This document shows positions 45,292 to 53,792 of a stretch of 64,000 nucleotides of DNA, piece by piece; the first letter of the stretch is position 1; every line of letters begins with the position of its first letter. Location: the NCBI RefSeq assembly GCF_001292625.1, contig NZ_LAJH01000026.1, positions 62,001 through 126,000 on the forward strand. The letters run 5' to 3'. Under the pieces are notes generated by a model. It was not told the origin of the DNA. It did not search any database and saw only the letters and a list, made by a program, of their open reading frames with translations. The DNA is from Shimia sp. SK013 (GTDB lineage Bacteria > Pseudomonadota > Alphaproteobacteria > Rhodobacterales > Rhodobacteraceae). Made by a program: the position numbers and the translations under genes.

Positions 45292-45681
45292 CTAAGCTGA
45301 CTTTTTGTCGGGGTTTTGCTGATCGTAAACTTCGCGGGATGTGTCGATATTGGGCAGGTTTTCGAGGGCCCAGAGGCCAAGCGCTTGCACCGGTTCGCGG
45401 AAAGATTTGCCTAGATCTGTCAGGGAATACTCGACCTTGGGCGGGATCGTTGGATGGTATTCACGGTGCACCAAGCCATCACGTTCCAGTTCACGCAAGG
45501 TCAGCGACAACATGCGCTGTGAAATTCCCAGATGCCGTTTCAGTTCGTTAAACCTAAGCGTGCCATATTCCGCCAGCGATATAACGATCAGAACCGACCA
45601 ACGGTCGCCGACCCGTCCCAAAACCTCATTGATGCGCGAACACTGAGGGCAGTTGCCGGCTTTGGCGGTGTCCTTGGGCAT
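45292..45681 (-). CDS. HxlR-family transcriptional regulator
   Basis: A 129-residue winged-helix MarR-related regulator. NCPQCSRINEVLGRVGDRWSVLIVISL is the HxlR N-terminal block, followed by RFNELKRHLGISQRMLSLTLRELERDGLVHREYHPTIPPKVEYSLTDLG. The N-terminal CPQC pair could respond to oxidants or electrophiles, as cysteine-containing HxlR members do. Divergent from a nitroreductase gene (144 bases between starts), which is its probable target, as in other HxlR/oxidoreductase pairs. Confidence 0.88.
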   Translation of the reverse strand: MPKDTAKAGNCPQCSRINEVLGRVGDRWSVLIVISLAEYGTLRFNELKRHLGISQRMLSLTLRELERDGLVHREYHPTIPPKVEYSLTDLGKSFREPVQALGLWALENLPNIDTSREVYDQQNPDKKSA

Positions 45682-45825
45682 GGGCAGTTCCCTTCGTGTG
45701 ACTAGGTTTAAGTGATGTGCCTTCTTGCGGCGCTTTCTGGTTCCTCATATATCGCCGGTTACATAAATATACCACCCCGAAACGCGACTCATGGGGAGTG
45801 CGGCGGCGGATAAGGAAAGACGAAG

Positions 45826-46461
45826 ATGACCACGTTGAAAGAGCTGATGAACTGGCGCTATGCCACCAAGAAAATGGACCCGGCGAAAGCCGTGTCCGAG
45901 GAAAATGTGGAGGCCATTCTTGAGGCGGTTCGCATGGCGCCGACGTCGAGCGGCACGCAGCCGTTTGAAGTGTTCGTGGTGACCAACGACGATATGCGTG
46001 AGAAAATCCGCAAAGTGGGTTGGGACCAGAGCCAGATCACGGAAGGCAGCCATCTGTTGGTTTTCGCGGCCTGGGACAATTACTCGGCTGACCGTATCGA
46101 CGCAGTGCGTGCGCAGATGGAAGAGCTGCGCGGTGAGAACCCAATGCTGAGCCAATACTACGAAAACCTGAAATCTGTTTATCTGCCACGCGACGAGTCT
46201 GTGAACCACGACCACGCGGCGCGTCAGGCTTATATTGCGTTGGGCTTTTCTATGTTGGCCGCAGCCGAATTGGGCGTAGATACGTGCCCGATGGAAGGCT
46301 TTGACTCCGACGCTGTGGACGAGATCATGGGCCTGAAAGAATTTGGCCTGAAGTCTGTGACTCTGTTGCCTCTGGGATACCGTCAGGAAGGCGCCGACTG
46401 GCTGCTGCCGATGGCGAAAGTGCGCAAATCCAAGGATGAGATGGTTAAGACCATCGGCTAA
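45826..46461 (+). CDS. Nitroreductase family NAD(P)H oxidoreductase (NfsB-like)
   Basis: A 211-residue FMN flavoprotein of the nitroreductase fold. MNWRYATKKMDP at the N terminus and APTSSGTQPFEVFVV bind FMN; AAELGVDTCPMEGFD and LPLGYRQEGADWLLPMAKVR are typical of NfsB-type enzymes. It reduces nitroaromatics, quinones or related electrophiles. Divergent from the HxlR gene, which suggests induction by its substrates. AAGGAAAGACGAAG lies ahead of the ATG. Confidence 0.88.
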   Translation: MTTLKELMNWRYATKKMDPAKAVSEENVEAILEAVRMAPTSSGTQPFEVFVVTNDDMREKIRKVGWDQSQITEGSHLLVFAAWDNYSADRIDAVRAQMEELRGENPMLSQYYENLKSVYLPRDESVNHDHAARQAYIALGFSMLAAAELGVDTCPMEGFDSDAVDEIMGLKEFGLKSVTLLPLGYRQEGADWLLPMAKVRKSKDEMVKTIG

Positions 46462-46485
46462 GCTTTGCCGGTTAGTTGGTGTTTC

Positions 46486-46516
46486 AGGCGCTCCCCTTGG
46501 GGGCGCCTTTTCTTTT
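46486..46516 (+). terminator. Rho-independent terminator after nitroreductase
   Basis: GGCGCTCCCC (46487-46496) pairs with GGGGGCGCC (46499-46507) and is followed by TTTTCTTTT. It is 25 bases past the stop. Confidence 0.83.
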
Positions 46517-46586
46517 GGCTTGCAGTCCTGCTTGATTGGGATGTAATAACATTACATAACGGCAAACGGCGAATCCAAGAGGGCGT

Positions 46587-46832
46587 ATGAGTAGAAATCT
46601 CCAGAGCAGCCTTCGTCGGCGCCGGCGGCAGTGCAACCCCATGACAGAATTCGACTCGCTGCCGCCGGAACTGCGAACTTGGCTTCGGGCTGCCGCGCTG
46701 CCTTGGAGCCCGGCCTCGGCCAAAGGGGTTTGGGTTAAAGCCGGCGGGCGGCGTGATCCGGAAGCGGCGTTGGCGCGATTGGCGGCGGTGGAGGCGGCGA
46801 CGTTGCTGAAGGATCGTGTGCAAGAGGTGTGA
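46587..46832 (+). CDS. DUF6525-like small protein
   Basis: An 81-residue basic protein starting MSRNLQSSLRRRRRQCNPMTEFDSLPPELRTWL, then ALPWSPASAKGVWVKA. This arginine-rich N terminus with LRRRRR, PMxxFDxLPPELR and LPWSP matches, as I recall it, the DUF6525 family of Rhodobacteraceae; the function is unknown. The C-terminal part is alanine-rich and helical. AAGAGGG lies before ATG 46587. It stands alone after the terminator. Confidence 0.7.
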   Translation: MSRNLQSSLRRRRRQCNPMTEFDSLPPELRTWLRAAALPWSPASAKGVWVKAGGRRDPEAALARLAAVEAATLLKDRVQEV

Positions 46833-47200
46833 GGCTGGGCTGCGATGTGGGTCAAATGGAGCGGCTTGAGGAAATCAGGCGCGGGAGAAAGATCGTCTCC
46901 GCCCCAGACACACCAACCTGTTGTGCCATAGACCGGTGGATGGCGCAGACCGTTCTATAGCGTATTTCCCTGAAGCGCGGACAGCGAGCTGCCAGCTCTG
47001 TCAGTTAGGCGTTATATTTGCGGTGTCGCGGCAACGTATTTTCAGTGGTCTATCCGGGATTGAATGAAGTTGTGCTCCATGGATGACTTCTCGTTGGTTG
47101 CCAAAACCTAATAAAGACGCAGGGTGATTTAAGTGCAATGAGTCGGAAGGCCGTTTGGCGTCCCTCAAGTTTTTGCAACGACCGAACGGAGGCAAACTAC
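46833..47200 (+). other. Non-coding stretch before the small unknown gene
   Basis: 368 bases with no supported gene. Frames here are short and lack ribosome-binding sites. GC content is visibly lower from about 46990 on. I find no tRNA, terminator with U tract or inverted repeat of note. Confidence 0.4.
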
Positions 47201-47524
47201 TTATTGCCAGACAATCGAGAAAGAGTCTGGAGAATAGAGGTGCATGGCCTCTGGCCCGGAGTGCGCGTCGTCGCTCAGGTCAATTTCGAGTTGGATTTTG
47301 TTCGAGAACAGAATCCCAAATCTCGAAGCAATCTGTGTGATTGAAACCACATATTGGTCGAGAAGGTCGTCGACATTTGCGACGTCTCCTTGGACGGGAT
47401 TGTAAATACTCAAAACGGTGTCGCCAAAACAGATTTGCCAATAGTCGTGAACTCTGGTTGCTGAGGTGACCTGCAATTCCAAGAGCACTTCTTCGGCCAA
47501 AGTTTTTTTCATCTCAATAGTCAT
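47201..47524 (-). CDS. Small protein of unknown function
   Basis: A 107-residue acidic protein, MTIEMKKTLAEEVLLELQVTSATRV at the N terminus, then HDYWQICFGDTVLSIYNPVQGDVANVDDLLDQYVVSITQ, ending in FSIVWQ. Alternating beta strands and the W-Q-I-x-F-G-D-T-x-L-S-I-Y-N-P pattern recall small single-domain immunity or effector-partner proteins, but I cannot name a family. The start is uncertain (ATG 47524 or 47512). Codon use is more AT-rich than its neighbours. No toxin gene is adjacent. Confidence 0.5.
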   Translation of the reverse strand: MTIEMKKTLAEEVLLELQVTSATRVHDYWQICFGDTVLSIYNPVQGDVANVDDLLDQYVVSITQIASRFGILFSNKIQLEIDLSDDAHSGPEAMHLYSPDSFSIVWQ

Positions 47525-47922
47525 CCCGACAATACTCCGCGACGAAGCTAAGGGTTTAGTCTGTGTATCACCACCCTTTTGAAGCGTTGCTTGCCGGTGA
47601 CTAACGCTGGTTGCAGTCTGTTGTTCGTGTGACCCAAAGAACACGACCGGAAAATGGCATAGCGACCGAACCGAGGGGTGGAAGCGAAGCGCCTGCGTTT
47701 TGCCGCAGGCAAACCTGTGGCAATAGGGGAGCACTGGATTGTTCTGTCCACATTGATTGTCGGGTATGCGGACTTTGCTGCCGTTCGGTTCAGCACACGA
47801 AATGTCAGCTATCGACCTTGTTTCCGGGCAAGTTGCTTACCCCTTTGTCATTTTAGACAAAGCGAAGAACGCACCTTCGCAGACGTTGCCGCGAAAGTGC
47901 ATCAGCGTAGCTCATTGGCGGA
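47525..47922 (+). other. Non-coding stretch between the small unknown gene and the dioxygenase gene
   Basis: 398 bases without a convincing gene. Short frames exist on both strands but lack start signals. It contains the promoter of the minus-strand small gene and, on the right, the 3' end of the dioxygenase. Base composition is less GC-rich than the core. No RNA gene recognised. Confidence 0.4.
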
Positions 47923-49044
47923 TTATGCCGCTTTTGCAGCGTCGATCTTACGGGACAACTGACGCAGTCGTGAGGCAAATTCCCCGCGATCTACGTAGCA
48001 TCCGTGTAAGTGACGAAAGCCAGTGGACGGATCAAAGGAATCGCGCCCGTGCAGAACGCGCCTGTTGTCAAAGACTACCATTTCACCCGCCTGTAGTTTC
48101 AGCGTGATCCGATATTTAGCATCACGGGTCTTGGACATGTAAGCGCGGTAAGCACGATAATAGGCTGGTATGATATCGGCGGCCATATCGAATACGCCTG
48201 CAAGGTGGGCGTTATAGCGTATCTCGATCACTTTGCCCGCAGCACCCAGTGTAATCACTGGCTTATAGACCGAGATGTCGGCGTCACCGTCGTGAAAGCG
48301 GAATGGAATTTCGACATTACAGAGCAGGTCGAATGCTTCGGGATCATCGGTGCGCAAATCCTCAGCCATGGCAAAACCGTCAGCAAACAGCGACCCGCCG
48401 CCGATGGCCTCGTTGGCGAGGCAATGCAGGAACTGGTAGCCGGGCGGCACCTCTTGGTTCGGCAGGTCGGTATGCAGTGGTAGTGCGACTGACGTATAGG
48501 CCAGATTGTTAGGATCAGGTTTATTGATCACTTCAAACGTGGTGCCAAAGTTGGTTTTGCGCAGGAAATCAATCCGTTCAGCCACATCAACGCCAGCACT
48601 TGTCCGATCCTCCAGGTGCTCAATGATGGTGAGGCCGTCGGCAGCCGTGGCTTGCATCCACGCCGTCAAAGCAGTGTCTTCATTCATGATCGGTGATGCT
48701 GCATACCGAGCCACAGCGTGTTCCGACCGCCACAGCCGCGTTGCAATCGCCGCCGGATCGGCAGCACGTTGGCCGGGACGATGACCGGTCAACAAAGACA
48801 AAGGTAAAAAGCTGATGTGTCCGTCCGCATAGCCAAGCTGGACACCGTCTTCGTCAACCTGCGCGGATGACAGGACTGGCGCATCATCAAGCGTTAGCAA
48901 GTCTAGCAGGCGTTCGTGTGTCTGGGGGTGCAGTCCAGAAGGGCAGTTGTCGCGCAGCCAAATTGTTGGAAAATCCGTAGTGGTCGTATCCGCCCAAGTC
49001 ACGACAAGCGTGTCTGCACGGACCGTAAGGCCGTGGATCGTCAT
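47923..49044 (-). CDS. Gamma-butyrobetaine hydroxylase-like TauD/TfdA dioxygenase
   Basis: A 373-residue Fe(II)/2-oxoglutarate dioxygenase. The N-terminal DUF971-type domain has IWLRDNCPSGLHPQTHERLLDLL with a Cys-His set that binds zinc in this family; the catalytic domain has the LHTDLPNQ iron motif (His and Asp near 191-193) and the distal RVLHGRDSF histidine near 339, plus QAGEMVVFDNRR. Relatives are gamma-butyrobetaine and trimethyllysine hydroxylases acting on quaternary amines. No carnitine genes are nearby, so the substrate is open. Isolated between two long non-coding stretches. Confidence 0.85.
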   Translation of the reverse strand: MTIHGLTVRADTLVVTWADTTTTDFPTIWLRDNCPSGLHPQTHERLLDLLTLDDAPVLSSAQVDEDGVQLGYADGHISFLPLSLLTGHRPGQRAADPAAIATRLWRSEHAVARYAASPIMNEDTALTAWMQATAADGLTIIEHLEDRTSAGVDVAERIDFLRKTNFGTTFEVINKPDPNNLAYTSVALPLHTDLPNQEVPPGYQFLHCLANEAIGGGSLFADGFAMAEDLRTDDPEAFDLLCNVEIPFRFHDGDADISVYKPVITLGAAGKVIEIRYNAHLAGVFDMAADIIPAYYRAYRAYMSKTRDAKYRITLKLQAGEMVVFDNRRVLHGRDSFDPSTGFRHLHGCYVDRGEFASRLRQLSRKIDAAKAA

Positions 49045-49221
49045 AGTATATCCAGTTCGTTTTGATGGTTTTCAGGGTCGATCACAAAGATCAACGGCAG
49101 GGCGGCGGCCACCATTCCTGAGTTTTGCCAAAGGGCGCACCCATTGCGCGCCACTCAAGCACCAGACTTGAACATACTTTCATCATAGAGACGAACACTA
49201 TGGCGGGAACAATCGTACAGC

Positions 49222-49284
49222 AAGCCGACATTAGCCGCAGTACAGAAAATTGGTAGGTTTGGGCTCAAAGCCGACATTGGCTGC
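49222..49284 (+). repeat. Two degenerate direct repeats
   Basis: AAGCCGACATTAGCCGCAG at 49222-49240 and AAGCCGACATTGGCTGCG at 49267-49284 share fourteen or more bases and begin 45 bases apart. They lie in the non-coding stretch ahead of rpsA. Similar intergenic words exist in related genomes as I recall, so it may be a dispersed element. Confidence 0.5.
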
Positions 49285-49506
49285 GTCGCATCCATAGCGG
49301 CCTTGCTTGCGCCATGTGAGGGATATGCCTCTCAACTTCTGAAAGGATGCTCCTGTCTGCGACGCTGTGAGAGGGCGCAGTCAACGCGGGGAAACAGCCA
49401 TCAGCGGGGCAGGGGTGTGTGGCACAATCGACTTGCTCCGATAGGGGAATGTGTCTATAGAGCCCCTGTCTATAAGGCGCATATGCCATAAAACAATGAG
49501 ACGAGC

Positions 49507-49540
49507 AGGGTCAGGCAATCGCCGGCCCTCTTTGTTTTGT
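49507..49540 (+). terminator. Terminator-like hairpin ahead of rpsA
   Basis: AGGG (49507-49510) and GGC (49514-49516) pair with GCC (49521-49523) and CCCT (49526-49529) with mismatches between, followed by CTTTGTTTTG. It is 120 bases upstream of rpsA and could terminate readthrough or act as a leader element. Confidence 0.4.
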
Positions 49541-49662
49541 GTGTGTTTTCTTGTTGTTGGCGCGTCCAAGACCAATTCGCACGTCGCAAGGCGGGCACCA
49601 ACTTAGACCGGCGGAGACAACCGTTTGGCCAGAAAAAATGTTTGAAAAGGAAATGACGCCAC

Positions 49663-51342
49663 ATGGCTGATACAACTATGGAGGAATTCGAAGCCCTCCT
49701 GCAAGAAAGCTTCGAAATGGACACACCCGAAGAGGGTTCTGTTGTCAAAGGCACGGTCATCGCAGTTGAAGCGGGCCAAGCCATCATCGACGTCGGCTAC
49801 AAAATGGAAGGCCGCGTTGATCTGAAAGAATTCGCAAATCCTGGTGAACCTGCTGAAATCGCTGTTGGCGACGAAGTAGAAGTCTTCCTGCGCTCGGCTG
49901 AAAACGCCCGCGGCGAAGCGGTTATCTCTCGTGAGATGGCACGCCGTGAAGAAGCATGGGATCGCCTCGAAAAAGCATATGCCGACGAAGAGCGCGTTGA
50001 AGGCGCAATCTTTGGTCGCGTCAAAGGCGGCTTTACAGTTGACCTCGGCGGCGCCGTGGCCTTCTTGCCCGGTTCGCAAGTTGACGTGCGCCCCGTGCGT
50101 GACGCTGGCCCATTGATGGGTCTGAAGCAGCCGTTCCAGGTTCTGAAAATGGACCGTCGTCGTGGCAACATCGTTGTATCGCGTCGTGCGATCCTCGAGG
50201 AGTCCCGCGCAGAACAGCGTGCAGAAGTTATCGGCAACCTGTCCGAAGGCCAAGCGGTCGACGGTGTCGTCAAGAACATCACCGAATACGGTGCGTTTGT
50301 TGACCTTGGTGGCGTAGACGGTCTGTTGCACGTGACTGACATGGCATGGCGTCGTGTGAACCACCCATCCGAGATCCTGACAATCGGCGAAACCGTCAAG
50401 GTTCAGGTTATCAAGATCAACAAAGAAACACACCGCATCAGCCTTGGCATGAAGCAGCTGCAGGAAGATCCATGGGATCTGGTGGCTGGCAAGTACCCAC
50501 TGGAGTCGGTGCACAAAGGTCGCGTGACCAACATCACCGATTACGGTGCATTTGTTGAGCTCGAGCCTGGTGTTGAAGGTCTGGTTCACGTGTCCGAGAT
50601 GTCTTGGACCAAAAAGAACGTACACCCCGGCAAGATCGTTTCCACCTCGCAAGAAGTGGACGTTATGGTGCTGGAAATCGACGGCGCCAAGCGTCGCGTT
50701 TCCCTTGGTCTCAAGCAGACACAGCGCAACCCATGGGAAGTGTTTGCAGAAACACACCCCGAGGGCACCGAAGTCGAAGGCGAAGTCAAGAACATCACCG
50801 AATTCGGTCTGTTCATCGGCCTGCCTGGCGAGATCGACGGTATGGTTCACCTCTCCGACTTGTCTTGGGACGAGCGCGGCGAAGAAGCAATCCAGAGCTA
50901 CCACAAGAACGACATGGTTTCGGCCGTCGTATCCGAGGTTGATGTTGAGAAAGAGCGTATCTCGCTCTCGATCAAAGCACTGGGTGGCGACAAGTTTGCA
51001 GAAGCAGTTGGCGGCGTGAAGCGCGGTTCGATCGTGACCTGTGAAGTGACCGCAATCGAAGACGGTGGCATCGAAGTGGTTTATGAAGGCATGAAGTCCT
51101 TCATCCGTCGCTCCGACCTGTCGCGTGACCGTGCAGAGCAGCGCCCAGAGCGCTTCAATGTCGGTGACAAGGTTGACGTGCGCGTGACCAACGTTGACAG
51201 CAAGACACGTCGTCTGGGTCTGTCGATCAAAGCGCGCGAGATCGCTGAAGAGAAAGAAGCCGTCGAACAGTATGGTTCTTCGGACTCCGGTGCATCGCTG
51301 GGTGATATCCTTGGCGCCGCACTGAAGACGGGCGACGAATAA
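49663..51342 (+). CDS. rpsA: 30S ribosomal protein S1
   Basis: mRNA-binding S1 protein of the small ribosomal subunit, 559 residues with six S1 (OB-fold) repeats. Repeats are visible as GTVIAVEAGQAIIDVGYKMEG, GAIFGRVKGGFTVDLGG, GVVKNITEYGAFVDLGGVDGLLHVTDMAW, GRVTNITDYGAFVELEPGVEG, GEVKNITEFGLFIGLPGEIDG and CEVTAIEDGGIEVVYEGMKSF. Repeats 3 to 5 carry the GAFV/GLFI motif with SLG endings. Codon use is highly biased, as expected for a ribosomal protein. A strong terminator follows 28 bases downstream. It is separated from cmk, its usual neighbour, by about 4.4 kb here. Confidence 0.97.
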   Translation: MADTTMEEFEALLQESFEMDTPEEGSVVKGTVIAVEAGQAIIDVGYKMEGRVDLKEFANPGEPAEIAVGDEVEVFLRSAENARGEAVISREMARREEAWDRLEKAYADEERVEGAIFGRVKGGFTVDLGGAVAFLPGSQVDVRPVRDAGPLMGLKQPFQVLKMDRRRGNIVVSRRAILEESRAEQRAEVIGNLSEGQAVDGVVKNITEYGAFVDLGGVDGLLHVTDMAWRRVNHPSEILTIGETVKVQVIKINKETHRISLGMKQLQEDPWDLVAGKYPLESVHKGRVTNITDYGAFVELEPGVEGLVHVSEMSWTKKNVHPGKIVSTSQEVDVMVLEIDGAKRRVSLGLKQTQRNPWEVFAETHPEGTEVEGEVKNITEFGLFIGLPGEIDGMVHLSDLSWDERGEEAIQSYHKNDMVSAVVSEVDVEKERISLSIKALGGDKFAEAVGGVKRGSIVTCEVTAIEDGGIEVVYEGMKSFIRRSDLSRDRAEQRPERFNVGDKVDVRVTNVDSKTRRLGLSIKAREIAEEKEAVEQYGSSDSGASLGDILGAALKTGDE

Positions 51343-51370
51343 GATCAGCCCGATCTTCTGAGACAAAAAG

Positions 51371-51402
51371 AAACCCCGCCGGAGACGGCGGGGTTTTTCT
51401 TT
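51371..51402 (+). terminator. Rho-independent terminator after rpsA
   Basis: AAACCCCGCC (51371-51380) pairs with GGCGGGGTTT around a short loop, followed by TTCTTTT. Strong stem with U tract. Confidence 0.92.
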
Positions 51403-51474
51403 TGATCAGGTGGTTGGAAGAGGCAGCAGGATATCTGATTTTACTGGGGGACGTTCGCTTTACATCTTAGGGTT

Positions 51475-51915
51475 GTGACCCTATGGTCTCTTAAAAAAGC
51501 TAAAGTGGAAGCGTATGAGATGCCGTGGCCGGTCGATGAAAAGTTTATTGAGGCTTGCGAAGCCACCCTCGGCGTCAAGCTACCTAGCGAGTATCGGAAG
51601 AGTTTGAAGTCGGAAAACGGCGGTGAAGTTGTCTGTGATGGTGACAACTGGGATCTGCATCCAGTTTGGGACAAGTCGGACAAAAAACGCCTGAAACGTA
51701 CTGCAATGGACATCGTTCAGGAGACCGCAGCAATAAAAGATTGGGTCGGTTGGCCGGACAACGCGATATGCATCGGGGCAAACGGGATGGGAGACGCCTT
51801 GGCGTTTCTATATGAGAATGGTGTTTGTACACCTTCCGTGCACCGCTGGCAGCATGAGACCGGAGAAATCGCAATGGTCGCGCGAGACTTTGGTCGTCTG
51901 TCGCGGTCTGAGTGA
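51475..51915 (+). CDS. SMI1/KNR4 (SUKH) family protein
   Basis: A protein of up to 146 residues with the SUKH core: FIEACEATLGVKLPSEYRKSLKSENGGEV, where LP-x-x-Y and NGG are hallmarks of the SMI1/KNR4 superfamily, and later NAICIGANGMGDALAFLYENG, matching the I-G-x-x-x-x-G-D block. Many bacterial SUKH proteins are immunity proteins for contact-dependent or secreted toxins. No toxin gene lies next to it here, so it is an orphan. Start is uncertain: GTG 51475 is listed, but ATG 51520, with GGAAG ahead, also begins neatly before the domain. Confidence 0.72.
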   Translation: MTLWSLKKAKVEAYEMPWPVDEKFIEACEATLGVKLPSEYRKSLKSENGGEVVCDGDNWDLHPVWDKSDKKRLKRTAMDIVQETAAIKDWVGWPDNAICIGANGMGDALAFLYENGVCTPSVHRWQHETGEIAMVARDFGRLSRSE

Positions 51916-51951
51916 AGCGTCCCTCAGACCGCTGGTGTGTCCACTAGATGT

Positions 51952-52722
51952 TCAATAAAACGCCTGCGCCTGTTCGGTGATGCCTTTCATCGCCGCTGCA
52001 TAAGGCGTGGGGCCAAAGCTGATACGGCCCACACCAAGTGCCGCGAGAGGCGCGACTTGGGCGCTCACATCGCGCAGCATCACGTTCACTGGAAGCGGGC
52101 TTCGGGCGCAAACCTGCTGGATCAGATCCGGATCGGACAGGCCGGGCACAAAGAAGCTGTCACCGCCCGCTTCGGCATAAGCGGCGGCACGGTCAAGCGA
52201 CTCGGTGATGTGGCTGGCGTGATCTTCCGGTTTGGATTGCAGGAAAAGGTCGGTGCGGGCGTTGATCACAATTGGAATGCCAGTTTGCTCCCCGGCAGCG
52301 CGCACAGCTTTTACGCGGTCTGCTTGGGCGGCGATCGCGTGCAGTCCTTGGCCTTTGACAACACGGTCCTCAAAATTGAGGCCGACCGCGCCTGCGGAGA
52401 TCAGCCGTTCAACATTGAGTGTGATTGCGGACGGATCTGCTGCGTAGCCGCCTTCAAAATCCACGCTCAGCGGCAAGGGGCTGGTGGCCACGATGCGTTC
52501 GACAATGTTGAGGAGGAACTCCATCGGCAGTGTTTCGCCGTCACGATACCCCTGCGCCTCGGCCACTGACCAGCTGCCGGTGGCAAGCGCCCTTGCGCCC
52601 GCTTTGGCCACCGCACCAGCGCTGCCGGCGTCCCAGATGTTGAAAAGCACCAGAGGTGTGCCGGGTGTGTGCAGAGATCTCAAAGCATCGGCTTTTTGGA
52701 TCGAGGATCGGGCGTCACTCAT
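51952..52722 (-). CDS. Isocitrate lyase/PEP mutase family protein
   Basis: A 256-residue TIM-barrel protein of the PEP-mutase/isocitrate-lyase superfamily. Seen are LVLFNIWDAGSAGAVAKAGARALATGSWSVA, VDFEGGYAAD (metal-binding block), GLNFEDRVVKG in place of the KKCGH catalytic loop of isocitrate lyase, and NARTDLFL. This pattern suits oxaloacetate-decarboxylase-like or 2-methylisocitrate-lyase-like members, not glyoxylate-shunt isocitrate lyase. Its start overlaps the ada stop by four bases (ATGA), so it is translated with ada. Function unassigned. Confidence 0.8.
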   Translation of the reverse strand: MSDARSSIQKADALRSLHTPGTPLVLFNIWDAGSAGAVAKAGARALATGSWSVAEAQGYRDGETLPMEFLLNIVERIVATSPLPLSVDFEGGYAADPSAITLNVERLISAGAVGLNFEDRVVKGQGLHAIAAQADRVKAVRAAGEQTGIPIVINARTDLFLQSKPEDHASHITESLDRAAAYAEAGGDSFFVPGLSDPDLIQQVCARSPLPVNVMLRDVSAQVAPLAALGVGRISFGPTPYAAAMKGITEQAQAFY

Positions 52723-53792
52723 GCGGGGAGCCTTTCAGATTTAGGACGATAATGGTGTTCGATGTCTTGGAGTTTCTGTTTGCGCCACAGCCCACCACCA
52801 TATCCGGTGAGCGCCCCGTTGACGCCGAGGACGCGATGGCAGGGAATCGCAATAGCGATTTGGTTGGCGCCGTTTGCGCGGGCAACCGCGCGGGTGGCGG
52901 AGGGACGGCCCATGTCCCGAGCAATCTCGGAATAGCTGCGCGTGCTTCCCGCAGGAATGGTAAGGAGTGCGTGCCAGACGTCTTTGGTGAAGGCCGTGCC
53001 ATGCATCGCCATCGGCGTGGAGAATGTCGCGCTGGCACCGTTGAAGAAGGCGGCCAGTTCGGACTGGATTTGATCGGTCGGGGCATAACGGCCCAAACCC
53101 AGATCTCCTTTGGCGAAGTCCCGCAAGCGGGCAAGCTCGCGAGGAAGCGCTTTGCGGTCGACAAACTCCAAAAGATGAAGGTGGCTGGCCGACGAAACGG
53201 CGATCATGTCACCCAAGGTGGTTGGTATCCAGTCGACCCGCAACAGTCCTCCCGCTTTTAGGGCTGACGGTGGGCAGCCCATGAGGCGGGCGAATGCTGA
53301 TCGAAAGGCCTGTGGGCTGTCAAAGGAGGCGTCGTGTTGCGCGGCGATCACGTTGTCGCCGCTGGCCAGTGTTTCAAATCCTTCGCGCAGGCGGCGTTGG
53401 CGGGCCATGTCCAGAAATGTCATGCCAAACTGGCGCTTAAAACTGCGTCGTACGGTGGAAAGGTCAAACCCCATTTGGATGATATGGCGCTCGGACCAAC
53501 GGATGTCAGGGCGGTCGTCCAGTGCCGCGAGTAAAGTTGCGATGGCTGGGTCAGCATCTGCCGCCGGCGCGAGTGGATGACATCGCTTGCACGCACGATA
53601 TCCGGCTTCAATGCACTCACCAATGGTGGCAAAGAAGGTGCAATTTTCAGGCTTGGGTTTGCGGGCAGGGCAGGTCAGTCGGCAGAACACGCCGGTGGTC
53701 GCGACGCACACATAAACCTGCCCGTCATAGCGGTCGTCGCGATCGAGCAGAGCTTGATACAAATCGGCATGGGAAGGCAAATCAAAGAACAT
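52719..53792 (-). CDS. ada: Bifunctional Ada: methylphosphotriester sensor and O6-methylguanine-DNA methyltransferase
   Basis: A 357-residue DNA-repair protein and transcription activator. N-terminal zinc domain: VFCRLTCPARKP and GYRACKRCHP give Cys37, 41, 68 and 71; Cys37 corresponds to E. coli Cys38, which accepts methyl groups from phosphotriesters and turns Ada into an activator. An AraC-type DNA-binding segment follows (SERHIIQMGFDLSTVRRSFKRQFG). The C-terminal methyltransferase has the active-site PCHRVLG with the acceptor Cys near residue 320 and the RAVARANGANQIAIAIPCHRV block. Overlaps by four bases the PEP-mutase-family gene, which may therefore be in the Ada regulon. Confidence 0.93.
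   Translation of the reverse strand: MFFDLPSHADLYQALLDRDDRYDGQVYVCVATTGVFCRLTCPARKPKPENCTFFATIGECIEAGYRACKRCHPLAPAADADPAIATLLAALDDRPDIRWSERHIIQMGFDLSTVRRSFKRQFGMTFLDMARQRRLREGFETLASGDNVIAAQHDASFDSPQAFRSAFARLMGCPPSALKAGGLLRVDWIPTTLGDMIAVSSASHLHLLEFVDRKALPRELARLRDFAKGDLGLGRYAPTDQIQSELAAFFNGASATFSTPMAMHGTAFTKDVWHALLTIPAGSTRSYSEIARDMGRPSATRAVARANGANQIAIAIPCHRVLGVNGALTGYGGGLWRKQKLQDIEHHYRPKSERLPA

Larger units (their letters stand above)
49045..49662 (+). other. Long non-coding stretch before rpsA
   Basis: 618 bases with no supported gene: all frames are short and start-poor. It contains two copies of a short direct repeat (49222-49284), a terminator-like hairpin (49507-49537) and the rpsA leader with AAAAGGAAATGACGCC before the start. 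Part of it may be the rpsA promoter and S1 autoregulatory leader. Confidence 0.45.

Noticed and set aside
49603-51366. A minus-strand frame of 587 codons opposite rpsA
   Set aside because: It is the antisense of the S1 coding sequence, an effect of strong codon bias, not a gene.
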